The notes under the pieces were generated by a model, which ran no database searches, was not told the origin of the DNA, and saw nothing but the letters and a program-made list of their open reading frames with translations. 64,000 bases of DNA from assembly GCA_024760905.1 (NCBI GenBank), contig CM045732.1, forward strand, positions 54,138,496-54,202,495, in the 5' to 3' direction. Source of the stretch: Plotosus lineatus. Its lineage: Eukaryota; Chordata; Actinopteri; Siluriformes; Plotosidae. Position 1 is the stretch's first letter. Each line of letters begins with the position of its first letter. This document shows, in pieces, positions 22,991 through 36,189 of the stretch. Made by a program: the position numbers and the translations under genes.

Positions 22991-25051
22991 CACCTATTTT
23001 CTTACAGAATGTCTGAATGTATTAATCATGATATGTCCTAATTTCTGTATCACTTTTTTTCAGTTTTTAAATATAACTTTGTGTTTGCACACTTGGATTC
23101 TTTTGTTGACTTCGACTACACAAAAGATAAGTAGAACCTCTTCATGATTCCAGATTTTGCAAAAGGGAAATGAAAATGCTTCTATCAGCACCCATAGTAA
23201 TAAGTGTCTCTGAAAGTTTTACATTCGCAGTGAGTTTTCTTTATAGTTTTATCACTCATGAAAATTTTTGCCTACTTTTTCCCTTCATGCATTAGCAGGG
23301 CTCAAGGAATGGAACTGCAGCCAAATGTTCATGTACTTGTCCCAATTAGCATAATTTCATCAATAAACTCCAAAGGGACCTTGAAGCAGCGTCAGACCTT
23401 CTTCCACATCCCCTCCCTTCTTCAACTCATTAGGCCTTCTAATGTCCCCTGGACCTCATGTTCGGCATTTACCAGCACGCATGCGTGCTCTGGTGCAGTG
23501 CCCGTGTTTATCGTCAAACTCCAGTCCATCTGAATTAACGCCTCTAATTTAACAACATACCAACACATCAAATGCAGTCAACTGGGTGAGCTCATTAAGA
23601 CATTTGACCATCGTACATCAACTGACAAATCAGTTGCTCTTTAGTCCTGGATGCCTCTTCTGAAGGGCGGCTGGCTTTGGTGGAGCTGGTTGACACCAAG
23701 CTTGGCATTGATTAAACTGATCTCTCCTGGTGCCCAGCGTGCCACTCTCATTGTTAATGGTAATGAGGGAATTAATGGAGTTTGCATCACAATAGCCTCT
23801 CAGAATGCTGAAAGAGCTTTTATTTATTTATTTATTTATTTATTTTGTCTACAACCTGGACTTGGATTGCGACAGGGAAGCAGAGGATCCTGGGTGAAAA
23901 GCAAAATCCTCCCTGGTGTGTCTGACTGTATAAATGGATGGTAAATTGCCCAGCTGTGAGTGTGAGATGTTTCATTCCCCAGTCGTCCTGTAAGAAAAAT
24001 TGAATGACAGTGAGCAAAACAGGAGTAATTATAAAACTAATTACTAAATGCTGATGATGCCCATAGGCTCTGCATAACTAAATTTAGAAGAGGAAATTGC
24101 TTTTGGCTACAAGGAGGCTCTGGGCATGTTTGTCTTATTTTCTTTATTTTCAAATACACACCAAAGAGGGTAGTAATTGCCATGGAAACAATTACTTATA
24201 TACCGTTGCTTTTTTTCTTGGCCCAGCAGAAACAGCCTGCGGAAGCATTGTTGTTGAACAATGTGTTTTAATAACAGCGAATTGTGTACATACTTTGCTC
24301 ATGAATAGATTACTCTCGTACGGAAAGCACGGACATGCTACTATGGCACGGTGTGAAAGGCCTGTAATTTCCTTATTAAATTAGACCCTTTTATTGTGCA
24401 AGATTCTGTTTGGGCCACACTAGGTAGCTTGTGTGAGTCTTAATTGTGAGCCGACCGTATAGAGTACTTGTGTGCAACTATGCTTTTAATAGCCCATTTC
24501 TCTTTTGAATGGAGACAACAGAGCCACGGTTGGCAGTGAGACGACCCTCCAGGGTGCCTTCACATTCCCAATAGCCTTGTTTGTGAGTGTGTTTGTGTGT
24601 CCTGTAGTGTGTTTGTACATGACACAGTTTGTTTTGCGTGCAGGAGCACAAGTCTTTGTGCGCTTTTACCTTGTCGAAGACCTACATATTCTCCATGCTC
24701 AAACTGACAGCACAGGAATATGATTGTTGTTTCCCAGCAAATCGACATGCTCAGTGGTGATATATGGCTAACTGCTTTTATTCTCATTGACCTGCTAGAC
24801 TTGTGCTATATGGATGTCAGCTCTGGCCTGGTAATTAGTTCTTTTGCAAATGGCCCAATAATAGAGAAATAAATCAGAAAGACAGCTGAAATGAATATTG
24901 AAGCTCTTTTCAGCTTTTTGCCTGAACTTGTATTCAGCTGTAGATAATATCTTTACAAAATATTACAAATCACCATGCCTTTACTGCACACTATACTACA
25001 AAGAAACCCTGTGTACTCTTAAACAATAATCTGAAGAAAAGAATGGAAAAA
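22991..25051. other. NPAS3 intron, unique; possible conserved non-coding DNA
   Basis: No repeat family recognised apart from a (TTTA)n run at about 23818-23846. The segment 23280-24740 looks single-copy. No exon with sound splice sites and phase found. Confidence 0.35.
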
Positions 25052-25064
25052 TGTTATTATATTA

Positions 25065-25348
25065 AAAAAAAGAAAAAAGTCTGTTGGGCTTTTTACACCC
25101 GAGCCATAGCAGCTCATTGGACCGGTGCTTATCGGTTTCCATAGCGTGAAACAACTAGGAGTTCAAGTTTTTTTAGTGGTACCTATTTATACTGCTGCGT
25201 GACACTTGTGGTTGAGACACACTTGTGGTTGAGACCTTGTCCAGGGGTCTTAGCACAGTGGGGGTCTAACTGGGATTCAAACACACAACCTCCCGATCAT
25301 GATTGAGAGATCATGAGCTCCCTAACCACTACGCCACTAACTCCACCT
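25065..25348 (-). mobile_element. SINE-C copy (minus) with 13-bp TSD
   Basis: Reads tgggctttttacacccgagc at the left (3' end) and aaccactacgccactaactc at the right (tRNA-like head, B-box side gggattcaaacac). A perfect duplication, tgttattatatta, lies at 25052-25064 and 25349-25361. Confidence 0.85.
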
Positions 25349-25361
25349 TGTTATTATATTA

Positions 25362-27445
25362 GATTTGCTTTATTTTCGATTCTCTCATGGTGTCCTAAAA
25401 TCAGGTGTGTGAGCTGCACATTTTTTTTTTTTTTTCACCTCTGTGTATTTGTCAGTTGTATTTGTGTATGTGTGAGTGTGTGTTCAGTGGGCTTGTCCAG
25501 CTGACAGGCCACTCCTAGAGTAGAGTGGCACTCTTTGAAGCTGAGCGTCTGAAAGCACAGCGTGAACCTCAAATAAAGTGAAGGGCATCCACTATTACAA
25601 GTAATGTCCTTAATAATCTTGTTAGTCAAGTCCCTCTCAGTAGGAGACAAATGGAGCATTATTGGCTTATGGGCTGTAGTAAATAATTTAGTTTCCAATA
25701 TTCCAGCTGCTTTGACAGTAAATTACGATGACATGAAAAGAGCTCCTTGAATAAAAACAGTATCCAATCAAATTTAATTGGCTTGACTTTAAGCAGCAGT
25801 AATATGTTTTATAATTAAACCGAGTTGTCTTAGAGCTTTATAACATCACATGAATCAAAATGTCAAAAATATTTCCTTGATATTTTGAGATCTGGCTTTT
25901 AAAACGTCACAGCACATATATTATTTTATGATAAATACCCACCCCCTCACATTTACTAGACGATAGGACACTAGATGAGGGCTCTCTAGCTTGAATATCC
26001 AAACCGCTGCGCTTTAGTGTCTATGATCTGCACACTGATTTCTGTCTGTGAAATTCAAACATGCATCATGGGCTTGCACTCCGCATCGAGCCATGTGACG
26101 TCTCACCGAAGCGCAAGAGCTATTAAGATTTCAGAGGAAGGTCACCAAGGCCTCTACCCTCATCCTTGTTTGTTGCTGCTCTTCACCCTTGCAGGACACA
26201 AATGACTCCCTTAATCATCCAATTTAATCACACCATTTCATTTGCCTCGCTCGCCCCCACTCAGCTTAATCAGCCATTCTGATCCTGTCACAAAAGGGCT
26301 TCATATCGAAACCAATGGATTTTTTGCATTTAGAGATGGGCTGGAAGAGGGGTGATAGAGCCAGGGTCGAGAGGCGGGGTCGAGAGGCGTCTGCACCCGC
26401 TCAAAAAGGGAGTGATTCATGCGTGAAGCATTTAGCTATTGCCATCTCAACGCATGACTAACAGTTTGCAGTCACCCGTTTTATTCTCTAATATCTATAA
26501 TAAGCGGGTGTGATGATGGCTGCGAGAACAGGGGACTTTTTTCTCTCGCTCTCTCTCTCTCTCTCTCATGTGCGCTCGTCTCTACATTACTCGCCTGTTG
26601 AGGTGCTGATGATTTTGGCAGAAGGCATCTAGACCAGAGGAGGAAGGTGAAATTTTGCTCCTTGACCTGGAGCCATGCTTGAGTGCTCAGTATCTTACAA
26701 AGATAGCATCCGAGAATTCCTTCATTCTAAAATGAAACCATATGGTATCTCTTTGGGTTCCTTCGATGACCCAGAGTTGGCAATACACCTGCTATGAAGG
26801 GTGGACATGTTGTCCTGCTGTAGGCTAGAAAATATGGCTGTCCATCTCTCCGATTCACGGTCAGTAGCACTGGGATCAGTGCCCAGTCAATCAGCAGATA
26901 GCCCCAGGGCCCACAAGAGAGCCTCAGTCTCCCTCCTCTCCTCTCCCCTCAATCACACTATCTTCCTCAACATGGTCACCACTGCTAATAAGAAGGAATA
27001 TAGAAATATGAATAATGCATGGAATTTATTGTTTATATTTGCTGAAGCTCTTACCACAAGTAGAGCCTTGAAAAAAAGTTTGTGTTTGAAAGAGTTTGTT
27101 GTTTATTTGAAGTAATAATGCAGGTTGCGTTTTCATTTTTTTATCCATCACCCTGCCACCATGCAAATCCCAATGGGACACCTCCTGCAAAAAATTGCTT
27201 CATTTATGCTTTATCAATCCCAGATAACCCAAGATTCATGTATACCTCCCAATCCAATCTTCTTGTTTAATTATTGTATTTTATTTTATTTTTTTATGTT
27301 TCCTTCGGAAGATAAGGCAGGAGCTGATGAAAATCGACACAATTACCTGGAATTGTTCTCTAAGCAGTTAATGAAATATAGATTTGATGAGACACTTGGC
27401 CAGAGCTGGCTACTGGGTGCTTTAGTTTGAGAGACCACTCCACTT
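25362..27445. other. NPAS3 intron, unique; possible conserved non-coding DNA
   Basis: Mostly single-copy sequence. It includes a balanced-composition stretch at 25970-26500 and a (CT)n run at about 26541-26569. No exon recognised. Confidence 0.35.
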
Positions 27446-27803
27446 GGGGCAGTGAACTGGTGACCTGGTGGTAGGGTGCTGGCTTACTGATTTGAAGATT
27501 GAAGGTTTAAGCCCCACTATCACTAAGTTATCACGGCTATCCCTCCAGTGCAGCTAACTGGGTTATCAAAGACCAGCCGTGTCTCTCACTGTCTGTGGTG
27601 AGAAGCGTGTAAAAGAACCAATGCTGTTATAGTAAAGAGTAGGCAATTGGGTTATCGTCAGTGTGTTTCTGCCCTGTGATGGTCTGGTGAGCTGTCCAGG
27701 GTGTACTCTGCCCTTTCCCAGAGTCAGCTGAGATGGGCACCAGTCTCCCCCTAACCATAATTAGGATTAAGCGGTTTCAGAAAATGAATGCCTGATGAAT
27801 GAA
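27446..27803 (+). mobile_element. SINE-A copy (plus)
   Basis: Full-length-like: ggggcagtg head, gtgacctggtggtagggtgc A-box region, tgtctctcactgtctgtggt body, and the shared tail ending in gcggtttcagaaaatgaatg. Confidence 0.85.
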
Positions 27804-29099
27804 TCACTTCTGTGGGTCAATACTGCAACAACTTGCGCCGAGAAAGCTTTCTGGTGGAAACAGGTAAGGGAATGCTGCCTGTGCCATAACCAGAAGTGTA
27901 ATACACTTATCTTGTCATTGTTTACCAGATTCTATAACAAAGATCATTTGTACATGCCCACATTGCAGCAATATTACTCCTGAAAATGGTGCATTTACAG
28001 ATGTTAATTCAGATATTGTTTATATTTTTATAGTTTCATATTTAAGCTGAGTAAATGCAACAGAGACCTCGGACTCCTTTGCACCTCCTACTCTCTGAGG
28101 ACAGCAGTGTCAGGCATGTCAGCATTAATACACATCCCGCCTTTCACTATCAACTCCTAAGCTGCCAAGCCAATTACAGCTAAAGAAAGCTGTGTGTGCC
28201 AAAGCGAGGCTGGGCAAATCCTCTGGCATGCACTGCTATTGTTTCCAGCGGGTCAGTGAGAGCATGTTCTCCTGATTAATAAAGCCTCTCTCTTCTTCTT
28301 CCTTTCTGATTTGTTGTCGCTGCATCTCGTCATGAAAGGGATGCATCCCAGCACAGAGATCTTTAATTGTAAGGATGAGAGGAGAAAGCGAGATGAACAG
28401 AGAAAGGGAGGAGGGGGCTTAGAGCATCATTTGCTTAACGAACAGGAGATCAGTGTTTCCTGTTTCGTGGTTGAGCCATAAAAAGAACTGATGCCATTAA
28501 ACGCTATCAACATCAAGGCATTGTTTTGATTTTTAACTTTCTCTTTTTTTCCCCACAGCATTCAAACTATGCAGATCCTTTAATTAAACTCTGCAGTGAA
28601 TTTGTTGTTGTTGTTGTTATTTTAGTTGTCTGTACAGCTTGGTTTCAAATTTGTATTGCTTGGGTGCGAGGCAGCTGTATCTCCAGGCTGTGTGTAATGT
28701 GGCTCTCTGCTTAATGTGACTGCTTCTATCACAAATCCCACAAGGACTGATGAAATATTCTAAAGTGACAGCGTGTTCCTTTAGATGTGTGGTTATATTC
28801 TGTTGTTACAATTGCATTAACAGTTGTGGTTTAAAATATAATCACACACAGTGTTATTGTAAACATTTACATTGGATGTCTGTCATAATATGACGAAAGG
28901 GGCTTGCACACAAGAAGCAATGAATGACAAAGGGATCACTTTCCTGCTGGAATGTTGGCGCTCTGCTTGCGTTGATAACACTCTTGCATTTTCCCACCTC
29001 CAGTGTGAAACCATGAACAGGATGTATCTAGTTCACTGCGAGAATATATAAAATAGATACATTCACCTTTTGATGAAGATATTGATTCTTCTTCTTCCT
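27804..29099. other. NPAS3 intron, unique; possible conserved non-coding DNA
   Basis: Single-copy sequence. 28060-28420 has balanced composition with motifs such as gccaattacagc and a SOX-like ctattgttt near 28236. A pyrimidine-rich acceptor-like site (ttttttccccacag) ends at 28559, but no matching donor makes an exon. Confidence 0.35.
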
Positions 29100-29100
29100 C

Positions 29101-29141
<41 letters not shown>

Positions 29142-29142
29142 A
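29100..29142 (+). repeat. (TTA)n microsatellite
   Basis: (TTA)n array at the 5' side of a SINE-A copy. Confidence 0.9.
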
Positions 29143-29143
29143 T

Positions 29144-29500
29144 GGCAGTGGTGGTCTAGTGGTATAGGGCGCTGGATCGCTGATCCAAAGGTTAGCGGTT
29201 CGAGTCCCACTCTCCACAAGGTTGTCACTATCCCCCCAGTGCAGCTAACTGGGCTATCACAGGCCGGCCATGTCTCTCACTGTCTATGGTGTGAGGCATG
29301 TAAAAGAACCATTGCTGACTTTCGACAAGAGTAGGCTGCAAAGCCATCAGCGTGTTTCTGCCCTGCGATGGCCTGGCGAGCTGTCCAGGGTGTACTCTGC
29401 CCTCGCCCTGAGTTGGCTGGGATGGGCACCAGCCTCCCCGCGACCCTAATTAGGATGAAGCGGTTACAGAAAATGATGATGATGATGATTATTATTATCA
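29144..29500 (+). mobile_element. SINE-A copy (plus), best-preserved head
   Basis: The tRNA-like head is clear: A-box tggtctagtgg near 29152 and B-box ggttcgagtcc at 29197-29207. The body and shared tail follow, ending in (ATG)n and then attattatta. It is inserted in a (TTA)n array. Confidence 0.9.
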
Positions 29501-29537
29501 CATGGAATTTATAGAAGTCGATAAAGTTTAAATAATT

Positions 29538-29671
29538 GGCCCTGCAATGGTCTGGTGAGATGATCAGGGTAGGTATCCTGCCTTTGTTCAGAGTCAGCTG
29601 AGATAGGCACCAGCCTCTCTGTGGCCCTAAATACAATTAAACAGTTTTAAAATGAAGGAATAAATGAATGA
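29538..29671 (+). mobile_element. SINE A/B tail fragment
   Basis: 5'-truncated copy of the shared tail (ccctgcaatggtctggtgag) ending in aaatgaaggaataaatgaat. Confidence 0.7.
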
Positions 29672-29986
29672 GAATCTAGAACTGATAGAAAATAAAATTA
29701 TGTGCTTGAGTTTGCTACCAAGCCTTTTCCTTATCCAAAGTTGTTTTTGTCTTCCCCTTGAATAAATGAGTTGGCATCACCTAGATCCCCATGAGCATCT
29801 TGCAGTGCATCATGGTAAATTTAGTTTAGATGTCATAATGATTTGCCAAGAGACACTGATATGCAATGCTTCTGAGAAGTCCCTGTGTGTCATAAAAATC
29901 CTGGCCACATATTACACTCTACATGCTATAATACAATGTTGCATACCAGCCCACTTTAGGAGTTCCTGTTTTGGCTATGCTTACAG

Positions 29987-30231
29987 CAGGGACCTCATAC
30001 TCATGCCATAATGGGCCATTTGGCTGCAGGTTTTTGTTTCACCCAAACACCCAAACAATGCCTTGGCTCATTTAATGAGCTGAGTCTTCAGGTAGTTGAT
30101 TGGTCAATCTGTGTGCTCTGTACAGACACTGACCAATCAACTTCCTGAAGACTCAGCTCAGTTGATGCTGCTTGGTTGAAACAAAAACCTGCAGCCACAT
30201 TGCCTTTTGTGGCATGAGTTTGACATCCCTG
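29987..30231 (+). mobile_element. fold-back hAT MITE
   Basis: 245 bp with ends cagggacctcatactcatgc and, on the other strand, cagggatgtcaaactcatgc. The homology continues inward so that almost the whole element is an imperfect palindrome. It is flanked by a perfect 8-bp duplication, gcttacag (29979-29986, 30232-30239). Confidence 0.9.
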
Positions 30232-30239
30232 GCTTACAG

Positions 30240-30984
30240 CATAATTTGTGTGAAAGTAATATATCTAAGTGATACAATGGCAATACATCTAAACAATCCA
30301 TGTCCATAAAAAGTACAAAACTATTAATTTTATCCCGTGGATTAGATCAGTAGCTAGGGCTGAACTACAGGGATTCCTACAGAGGGCTGATCCTTGGAAG
30401 TGATGTCAACATGTTGGTCGGGGTTGCTGTCGCTTGTGGAGATAGTGGGTTGTCTGAATGTGACAGTAAATCCAAAATGCTTTGTGCAGCTAACAGTTTG
30501 CCAACTCAGCTTTCCTGTCGTCAGTTGGTTTAGGAACAAAAATAAATGTTTTCTATGATTTCTGCACTTGTTGTTTGTACAGAAAGGTGGATTTGTGATT
30601 ATCCTTGTAAACATTGCGTTTGTAGAGCAAAGGAAACAGCAGTGATGGGCTGCGCTCCATGTTAATGCAGGTGAAATCAATAAATTCGTGTTTATTGTCT
30701 TCTTTATGGACAATGTTTGGGAGAAATGCAGTGCTTGACAACATATGTCTTTTCGCTCTGATTGGTAGTCATTTAAAATTGCACCACCTGAAAGTTCAGA
30801 TCAGTATAATTCCGCCTACTTGTGTTACTTGTGAAAATTTTGCCTGTCGTTGCTCATTTCACTGATTTTTATTGACTTTAGATAGTCACATATCACTCAT
30901 CGCTTCCTATTTCCTATGTGTACTCCCCTTATGTAAATGCTTGTGGAGTGTTTTGTTTGTTCCTTCAAATACATTGAAGTCAAA
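30240..30984. other. NPAS3 intron, no recognised feature
   Basis: Unique-looking sequence. The longest open frames lack domains and splice context. Confidence 0.4.
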
Positions 30985-31202
30985 CTTGTGGGCCCTGGGC
31001 AAGGTCTTAAGCACAAGTGTGCCCCTGTCCACGTAGCAGTATAAATGGGCACAAGTAAAAAGAAAATACTGGGAGGTAACCTGCGATGGACTAGTGTCCC
31101 ATCCAGAAGGAGTTGAACTCCTGGGCGCTTCATGTTACGGAAACCGGGACTAAGCACCCGCCTGATGAGCTACTAGGCTCATGTGTAAAAAGCCCAACAG
31201 AT
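30985..31202 (+). mobile_element. SINE-C copy, 5'-truncated
   Basis: Plus-strand copy of the family at 25065 and 57917: gccctgggcaaggtcttaag, aacctgcgatggactagtgt, then atgtgtaaaaagcccaacag. The tRNA-like head is lost. Confidence 0.75.
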
Positions 31203-32778
31203 TTACCTACCTACAGTGCAACTTATGCTGAATGCTTGCACACATTATATCGAACCATCAATGTATATAAGTGTTTTATATATTGATCTTTATACACGGT
31301 GGAAATGTATAACACCAGGACCATTAGACACCCAGGAAAGAAGGAGGCCTAAGCCAGCTCAGGGGAAGCAGAGAGAGCTCACTCTGCTTGCGGGAGATGA
31401 GCTATGTAATGATTATCCTCCACGTCACACTGGGTGAGTTTTTGTTGACACGCCGGTGCAGGAGGGCTAGATTAAAATTTAAAACCCAAACAAGCATTGA
31501 GAATGGCACCCAGCCATACAAGATGCATGACGAACTCTCTGCCATGGGCCGATGTGTTCCTGCTGCCCAATCAGGAAGGAGAAAGAAAATCCTTAATTGA
31601 CAATTTCTTGAAAATTGCTGAGGGGAAAAACAAAAGACCGGCCTTGGGTTGTCAGGGTGTAATAAGCCGTTTCTCATCACTGTCTCTGTGATTGAGCCTA
31701 TACAAAATCGATTTATTTCTCGGGTAACTCAGAATAATTGAAATACAGACAACGTTTGGTTCCAATTTACCAGCAATAAAGTTGTAATAGGGTTTTCTCT
31801 GCAATCTTAGACTTAATGCACTCATTCTAAAGAGCAGTATTTTGCCAGTCGAACAAATAGCATCACTGAGGCTTACGATCAGTAATAGTCCCACATTGAT
31901 GCACACATTAAACTTGTTAAATCAATTCGGTAGACACTTTGTAAAGTGGACTGTCTGTTCTCTTTCTCCTCCAGCCCTCTCATAGCCTGTACGCGTATCA
32001 ATCATTGGCAGCCGCCCATAATGATTCAAGCCTTTTAGTTTGTAATTATTTATGCTAGGTGAACACAGCCAAAGAGAAATATCGGACATGAGAGCATATT
32101 TATAGGGGGTAGAACACTCAGCTCAGCGCTGCAACAACACACACACACACACACACACACACAGACTAGAAGATGGTTTTGGTGGATAGAATCAGATGTA
32201 GACTTGTATACATTGTGGTGTTTTACTGCTTTCGAACCCTTTTTGCCGGTTGCTAATGAATTCCCATTAAACTCACTCAAAAAGGCATCATGAGTAGAAA
32301 GGCGGCTGTGGATTTAATGCCGAATTGTTCTGCACGAGATTTGCATCTTTATTCTGCCAGTGCGACTTAATAGCAGTGATTAAATGAGAATGCTAAATAT
32401 GTGCCTGAGAAAGGGATGTCATTACTGCAATTGAGCCGAGATCTCACGGTCAAATTTCTGTAAACAAACCCCTACAAAATAAGTACTTTATGCATTTGCA
32501 TAGTTGTTTTTTTTCCTGCCAATTGTTTTCATCATTTATGCTGCATTCATATTGTGAATCAGACGTACTAACCCCAGGCTCTAGGGCAGAAAGCAGTGGG
32601 CAGTGGGGATGCCGTGGCTGTATTTTTTTTATGCTGGTACACATGTACAGTAATTAAACTGTCTCGCTGCTGAATCTCTTCTGCCTGGCAGCTGCTGATG
32701 TATTATATAGACATTCAGCTAATCGATTAAAAGCGCCCAGTCAAGGGAGATGTCTGACAGCGCTGTACTAAGATGAAA

Positions 32779-32823
<45 letters not shown>

Positions 32824-34663
32824 TAGGGGTGCATGTGTGTGCATGAGTGTAGGGGCCACAGGTGACTCAGGCCCAGCGGGAAAGAGGTTGGGTAAAGGCA
32901 GCAGCACGCTGATGCGCATGTAATTAGGACAGCCGTGTTTCAACAGGATTTTCAAATTATAAGGACAGTGCATGAGGGAAGAGAGGGGTGGCAGTTAGGA
33001 AGAAACCAGGGCCGAGGGGGGAATGAGGGAAACATATGAAGGGAAGAGAGAAGAAGAGGAGGGGACAGGGGTTCTGCGCTTTTTCCAGCAAAGTTGGCCT
33101 TCATCCAGCACTCCTGAAAAATTATACGAAATTATTCAGCTGCCGGGGAATGTGAAATCGGACTAATTGCCTTTTGAAGTAGGCCGTAACGGCCGAGCCT
33201 GGCCACAGCCTGCCTGCTCGGGAGCGCCGCACAACCTCAATCGATTTCACAGCTGATACTTGTGTGAATCAACACTTATTTTCCACTGCACATGGGGGTC
33301 CCTTTTAAATGTAAATCTGGAAAAAACTGCACTTGTTGGACCTCGTACAAACAAGGCAGGAGGGTGTCTGCAAACCAAGAAATAAACCGAATTTATTTAC
33401 TTCAAAACGCAGCCCGAATGCTTCAGTAAGAGCCTGAATACTGAAAACACTGCAGTTTGCTTTCTACCAACTGTTACGCCAACGACATGCACTTCAAACA
33501 GCAGCAGCTTTAGTAGCTCGTAGCATTGTGGAAACAAACACAGATCTGTAAAGGAGTTAACCTACGCTAATATTCCAAATGCTGCCATTTATAGTCCATC
33601 TGGATGACTATCAAAGGCCTTGGAGCAAACTGCAAGTGTAGCCAACCAGGACTCTGAAGCTGATGAAACAAACAAAAAAAAATACTGTTTGTATTTGTTT
33701 GCTGTTGCTGCTCTTTGGAATCAGTTTTATTCATACTGCTTGTGCCAGTGAATCAGACGGAAGCTTTCTGCTTTTTTTCTTTCTCACAACCAAATAATTG
33801 CATCAATTTGGGCCCATATCCAGCAGCATTGCCGCCTTTCCATTAAGTGAAGCTGCTCAAAAACAGGGACACTTTTCATCCGCTTCCAGAACACAAGATC
33901 GCCACAATTACAAACCATTTTACTGAACCCTGTCACTTTTAATAGTAAGATCAGCCCCCGTCTGCTGCCCTTGTTCAACTACAGACAGGCGAAACACTGC
34001 TTTTAAAACAGAGGCTCTGAAATAATCTAAAGAGGGTTTTCAAATACAGGCCTGCATCTTATGTCATAGCTCCTTTTTCCACTCTTTGTTTGAAATAGCT
34101 TGATGCTTCAATAACAACAGAACTGATCTTAAACCCAGAGAAGTGAATTTACTGAGGACTAAGCTTATATGTCTCTCTGATTTAATTGTGTAGTGCTGGA
34201 CACAGTTTATCAAAGTAAATGAATATTAAATACACTTAACTCGTGGACCGGAAGCTGATGTCACTCGTGCTTTTGCATTCCTCTTAATCAGTAAGACGGT
34301 GCATAACATTAGTGACAAATTTCCTTTTAAAGATCAGCCAGGGGCATTTCTCAGGCTCTGACCTATAGATCAGAGAAAGCATCACTAAAGCTCTCACTGT
34401 TTTCTTTGCTGAATATGTTCAGTACAGAGATGCTTTTCTCATGTGCAATTAATCAAACACTACATGGAAAACACCTTCAGCGGAGTCTCAGCCTGTTGGC
34501 ATTCGCCTCATTACTCTGCAGAGTCAGCTGAGAAATGCGATGGGCTGCCCTGTTCTCACACTCCATGCTGCTCCCAGCCACTGTTTGCTGACATGCACAC
34601 ACCCAGCTCAGCTCTAATGAGAAGCCACAAAACTTCTCTCTCTCTCTGTCTCCATCCCCACCC

Positions 34664-34716
<53 letters not shown>

Positions 34717-35110
34717 GGATGACCCTGTTTTTTGTAGCATCCGAAATGCCTACTGAGTCACCAGCCTGAGTTAACAGCAGTGAGCTCACTTCAGCCTTGT
34801 TAGCCTTCAGCACTCTCTACAACTCTGCGTATTAGCCCTCTGACACCACTGCATGGCTTTACAGCATGTCTTCAAAAATCTGCCATGCTAAATAGTGGCC
34901 TTATCAGATGCGTCATACCCTTAGCTAAAGTGCCAGACAGTGCTACAACATGAGCACATACGGACAATGCTGCACCGCCTTCAGTTTAAGTTATCTTTCT
35001 TTAGACACATAGCATCTCCTAAAGTCTACACATTGAAGCTTGTTGTAGGAAAAAAACTCGTGTAATTCACCAGAGAACAGCAGTAGTACAATAGATACAA
35101 TGGGAATATA
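31203..35110. other. NPAS3 intron, unique; possible conserved non-coding DNA
   Basis: Long stretch nearly free of transposons, with (CA)n at 32138-32162 and (GT)n at 32780-32822 and 34667-34713. 31960-32130 and 33090-33260 have the AT-rich, homeobox-motif-rich look of developmental conserved elements (taattatttatgc, ggactaattgcc). No coding exon recognised. Confidence 0.35.
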
Positions 35111-35205
35111 TTGACACGATTTTTGGACTGTGGGAGGAAACTGGAGTACCGAAGGACACTCATGCAAGCATGGGGAGAACATGCAACTCCACGTGTATAA
35201 CATCC
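35111..35205 (-). mobile_element. SINE-B body fragment (minus)
   Basis: Only the central part is left: tttttggactgtgggaggaa and ggggagaacatgcaactcca. Confidence 0.6.
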
Positions 35206-35469
35206 ACACAACCGTGCCAACCATTGAGACAATTTGAAATAAGCAGAGAAGGGCCACTGCTAGCTATTTAGGTGCCCTAGGCGTGATTGCTTTGTGCTGA
35301 AATGAGATTGTAATTTAATGAACAAATACAAACCTCAGTCAACAAATACAAATGTGTTTTCATAGATAGTGAAACTATCTACTTGAGCAGTAAGTCAACT
35401 TTCCATTTAATTATTGTTCTTATTTTTGTTTAGGATCTAATTACATGTCTTACTGATTCAATAACAAGC

Positions 35470-35694
35470 CACAGAAACACACTGGCCAGAAACACGCTGA
35501 AGGCAATGCAGCCTACTTTTGACGAAAGTAAGTAATGGTTCTTTTACATGCCTCCCACCATAGACAGTGAGAGACATGGCTGGCCTTTGATAACCCACTG
35601 GGGGAACAGCAGTGACAACCGTTGGCAGTGAGGAATGAACCCCCAAACTTGGGATTGGTAATTCAGCACCTTACCACTGGGCCACCACTGCCCA
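35470..35694 (-). mobile_element. SINE-A copy (minus), tail missing
   Basis: A-type body (gtgagagacatggctggcct) and head (accactgggccaccactgcc) are present. The shared (AATG)n tail is absent. Confidence 0.75.
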
Positions 35695-35875
35695 TGGTGT
35701 TTATCATTACGCTATCAAATATCTACCAAGTTTTTGAAAATCCATCTTATCTCTGGCTTTATAAGATGGTAATGTTTCTTATATAATCTCATTTTATCTG
35801 CACAATCTTTAAAGAAAAATACATAATAAGGAGATTATAAGTGTAAAACCCAGTTTACCTAAATTCAACTCAATT

Positions 35876-36189
35876 CCTGGTGGCACGGTGGCGCCTAAAG
35901 GCAAGAAGGTCCTGGGTGTGATTCCCAGCTCAGGTGTTTCTGTCTGGAGTTTGCATTGTTTTCCCAGTGATTGTGTGGGTTTACTCCACTTAATTGGCTG
36001 TTCCAAATCGCTTTAGGTGTGAGTGTGAGTATGAATGTTTGTGTGAATTTTGGCCCTGAATGATGGCCTGGCGAGCTGTCCAGGGTGTACCTCGCCCTCG
36101 CCCGGAGTCAATGGAGATGGGCACCAGCTTCCCTGCTACTCTAATTAGAATTATGCAGTTCAGAGAATGAATGAATGAATGAATGAATT
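35876..36189 (+). mobile_element. SINE-B copy with 9-bp TSD
   Basis: Head ctggtggcacggtggcgcct, aaggtcctgggtgtgattcc B-box region, body and shared tail with (AATG)n. Duplication aactcaatt at 35867-35875 and 36190-36198. Confidence 0.85.

Noticed and set aside
28545..28600. Strong acceptor-like site ending at 28559
   Set aside because: No donor or open frame in a plausible exon length follows.
29144..29220. tRNA-like sequence with A and B boxes
   Set aside because: It is the head of a SINE (same at other copies), not a functional tRNA gene.
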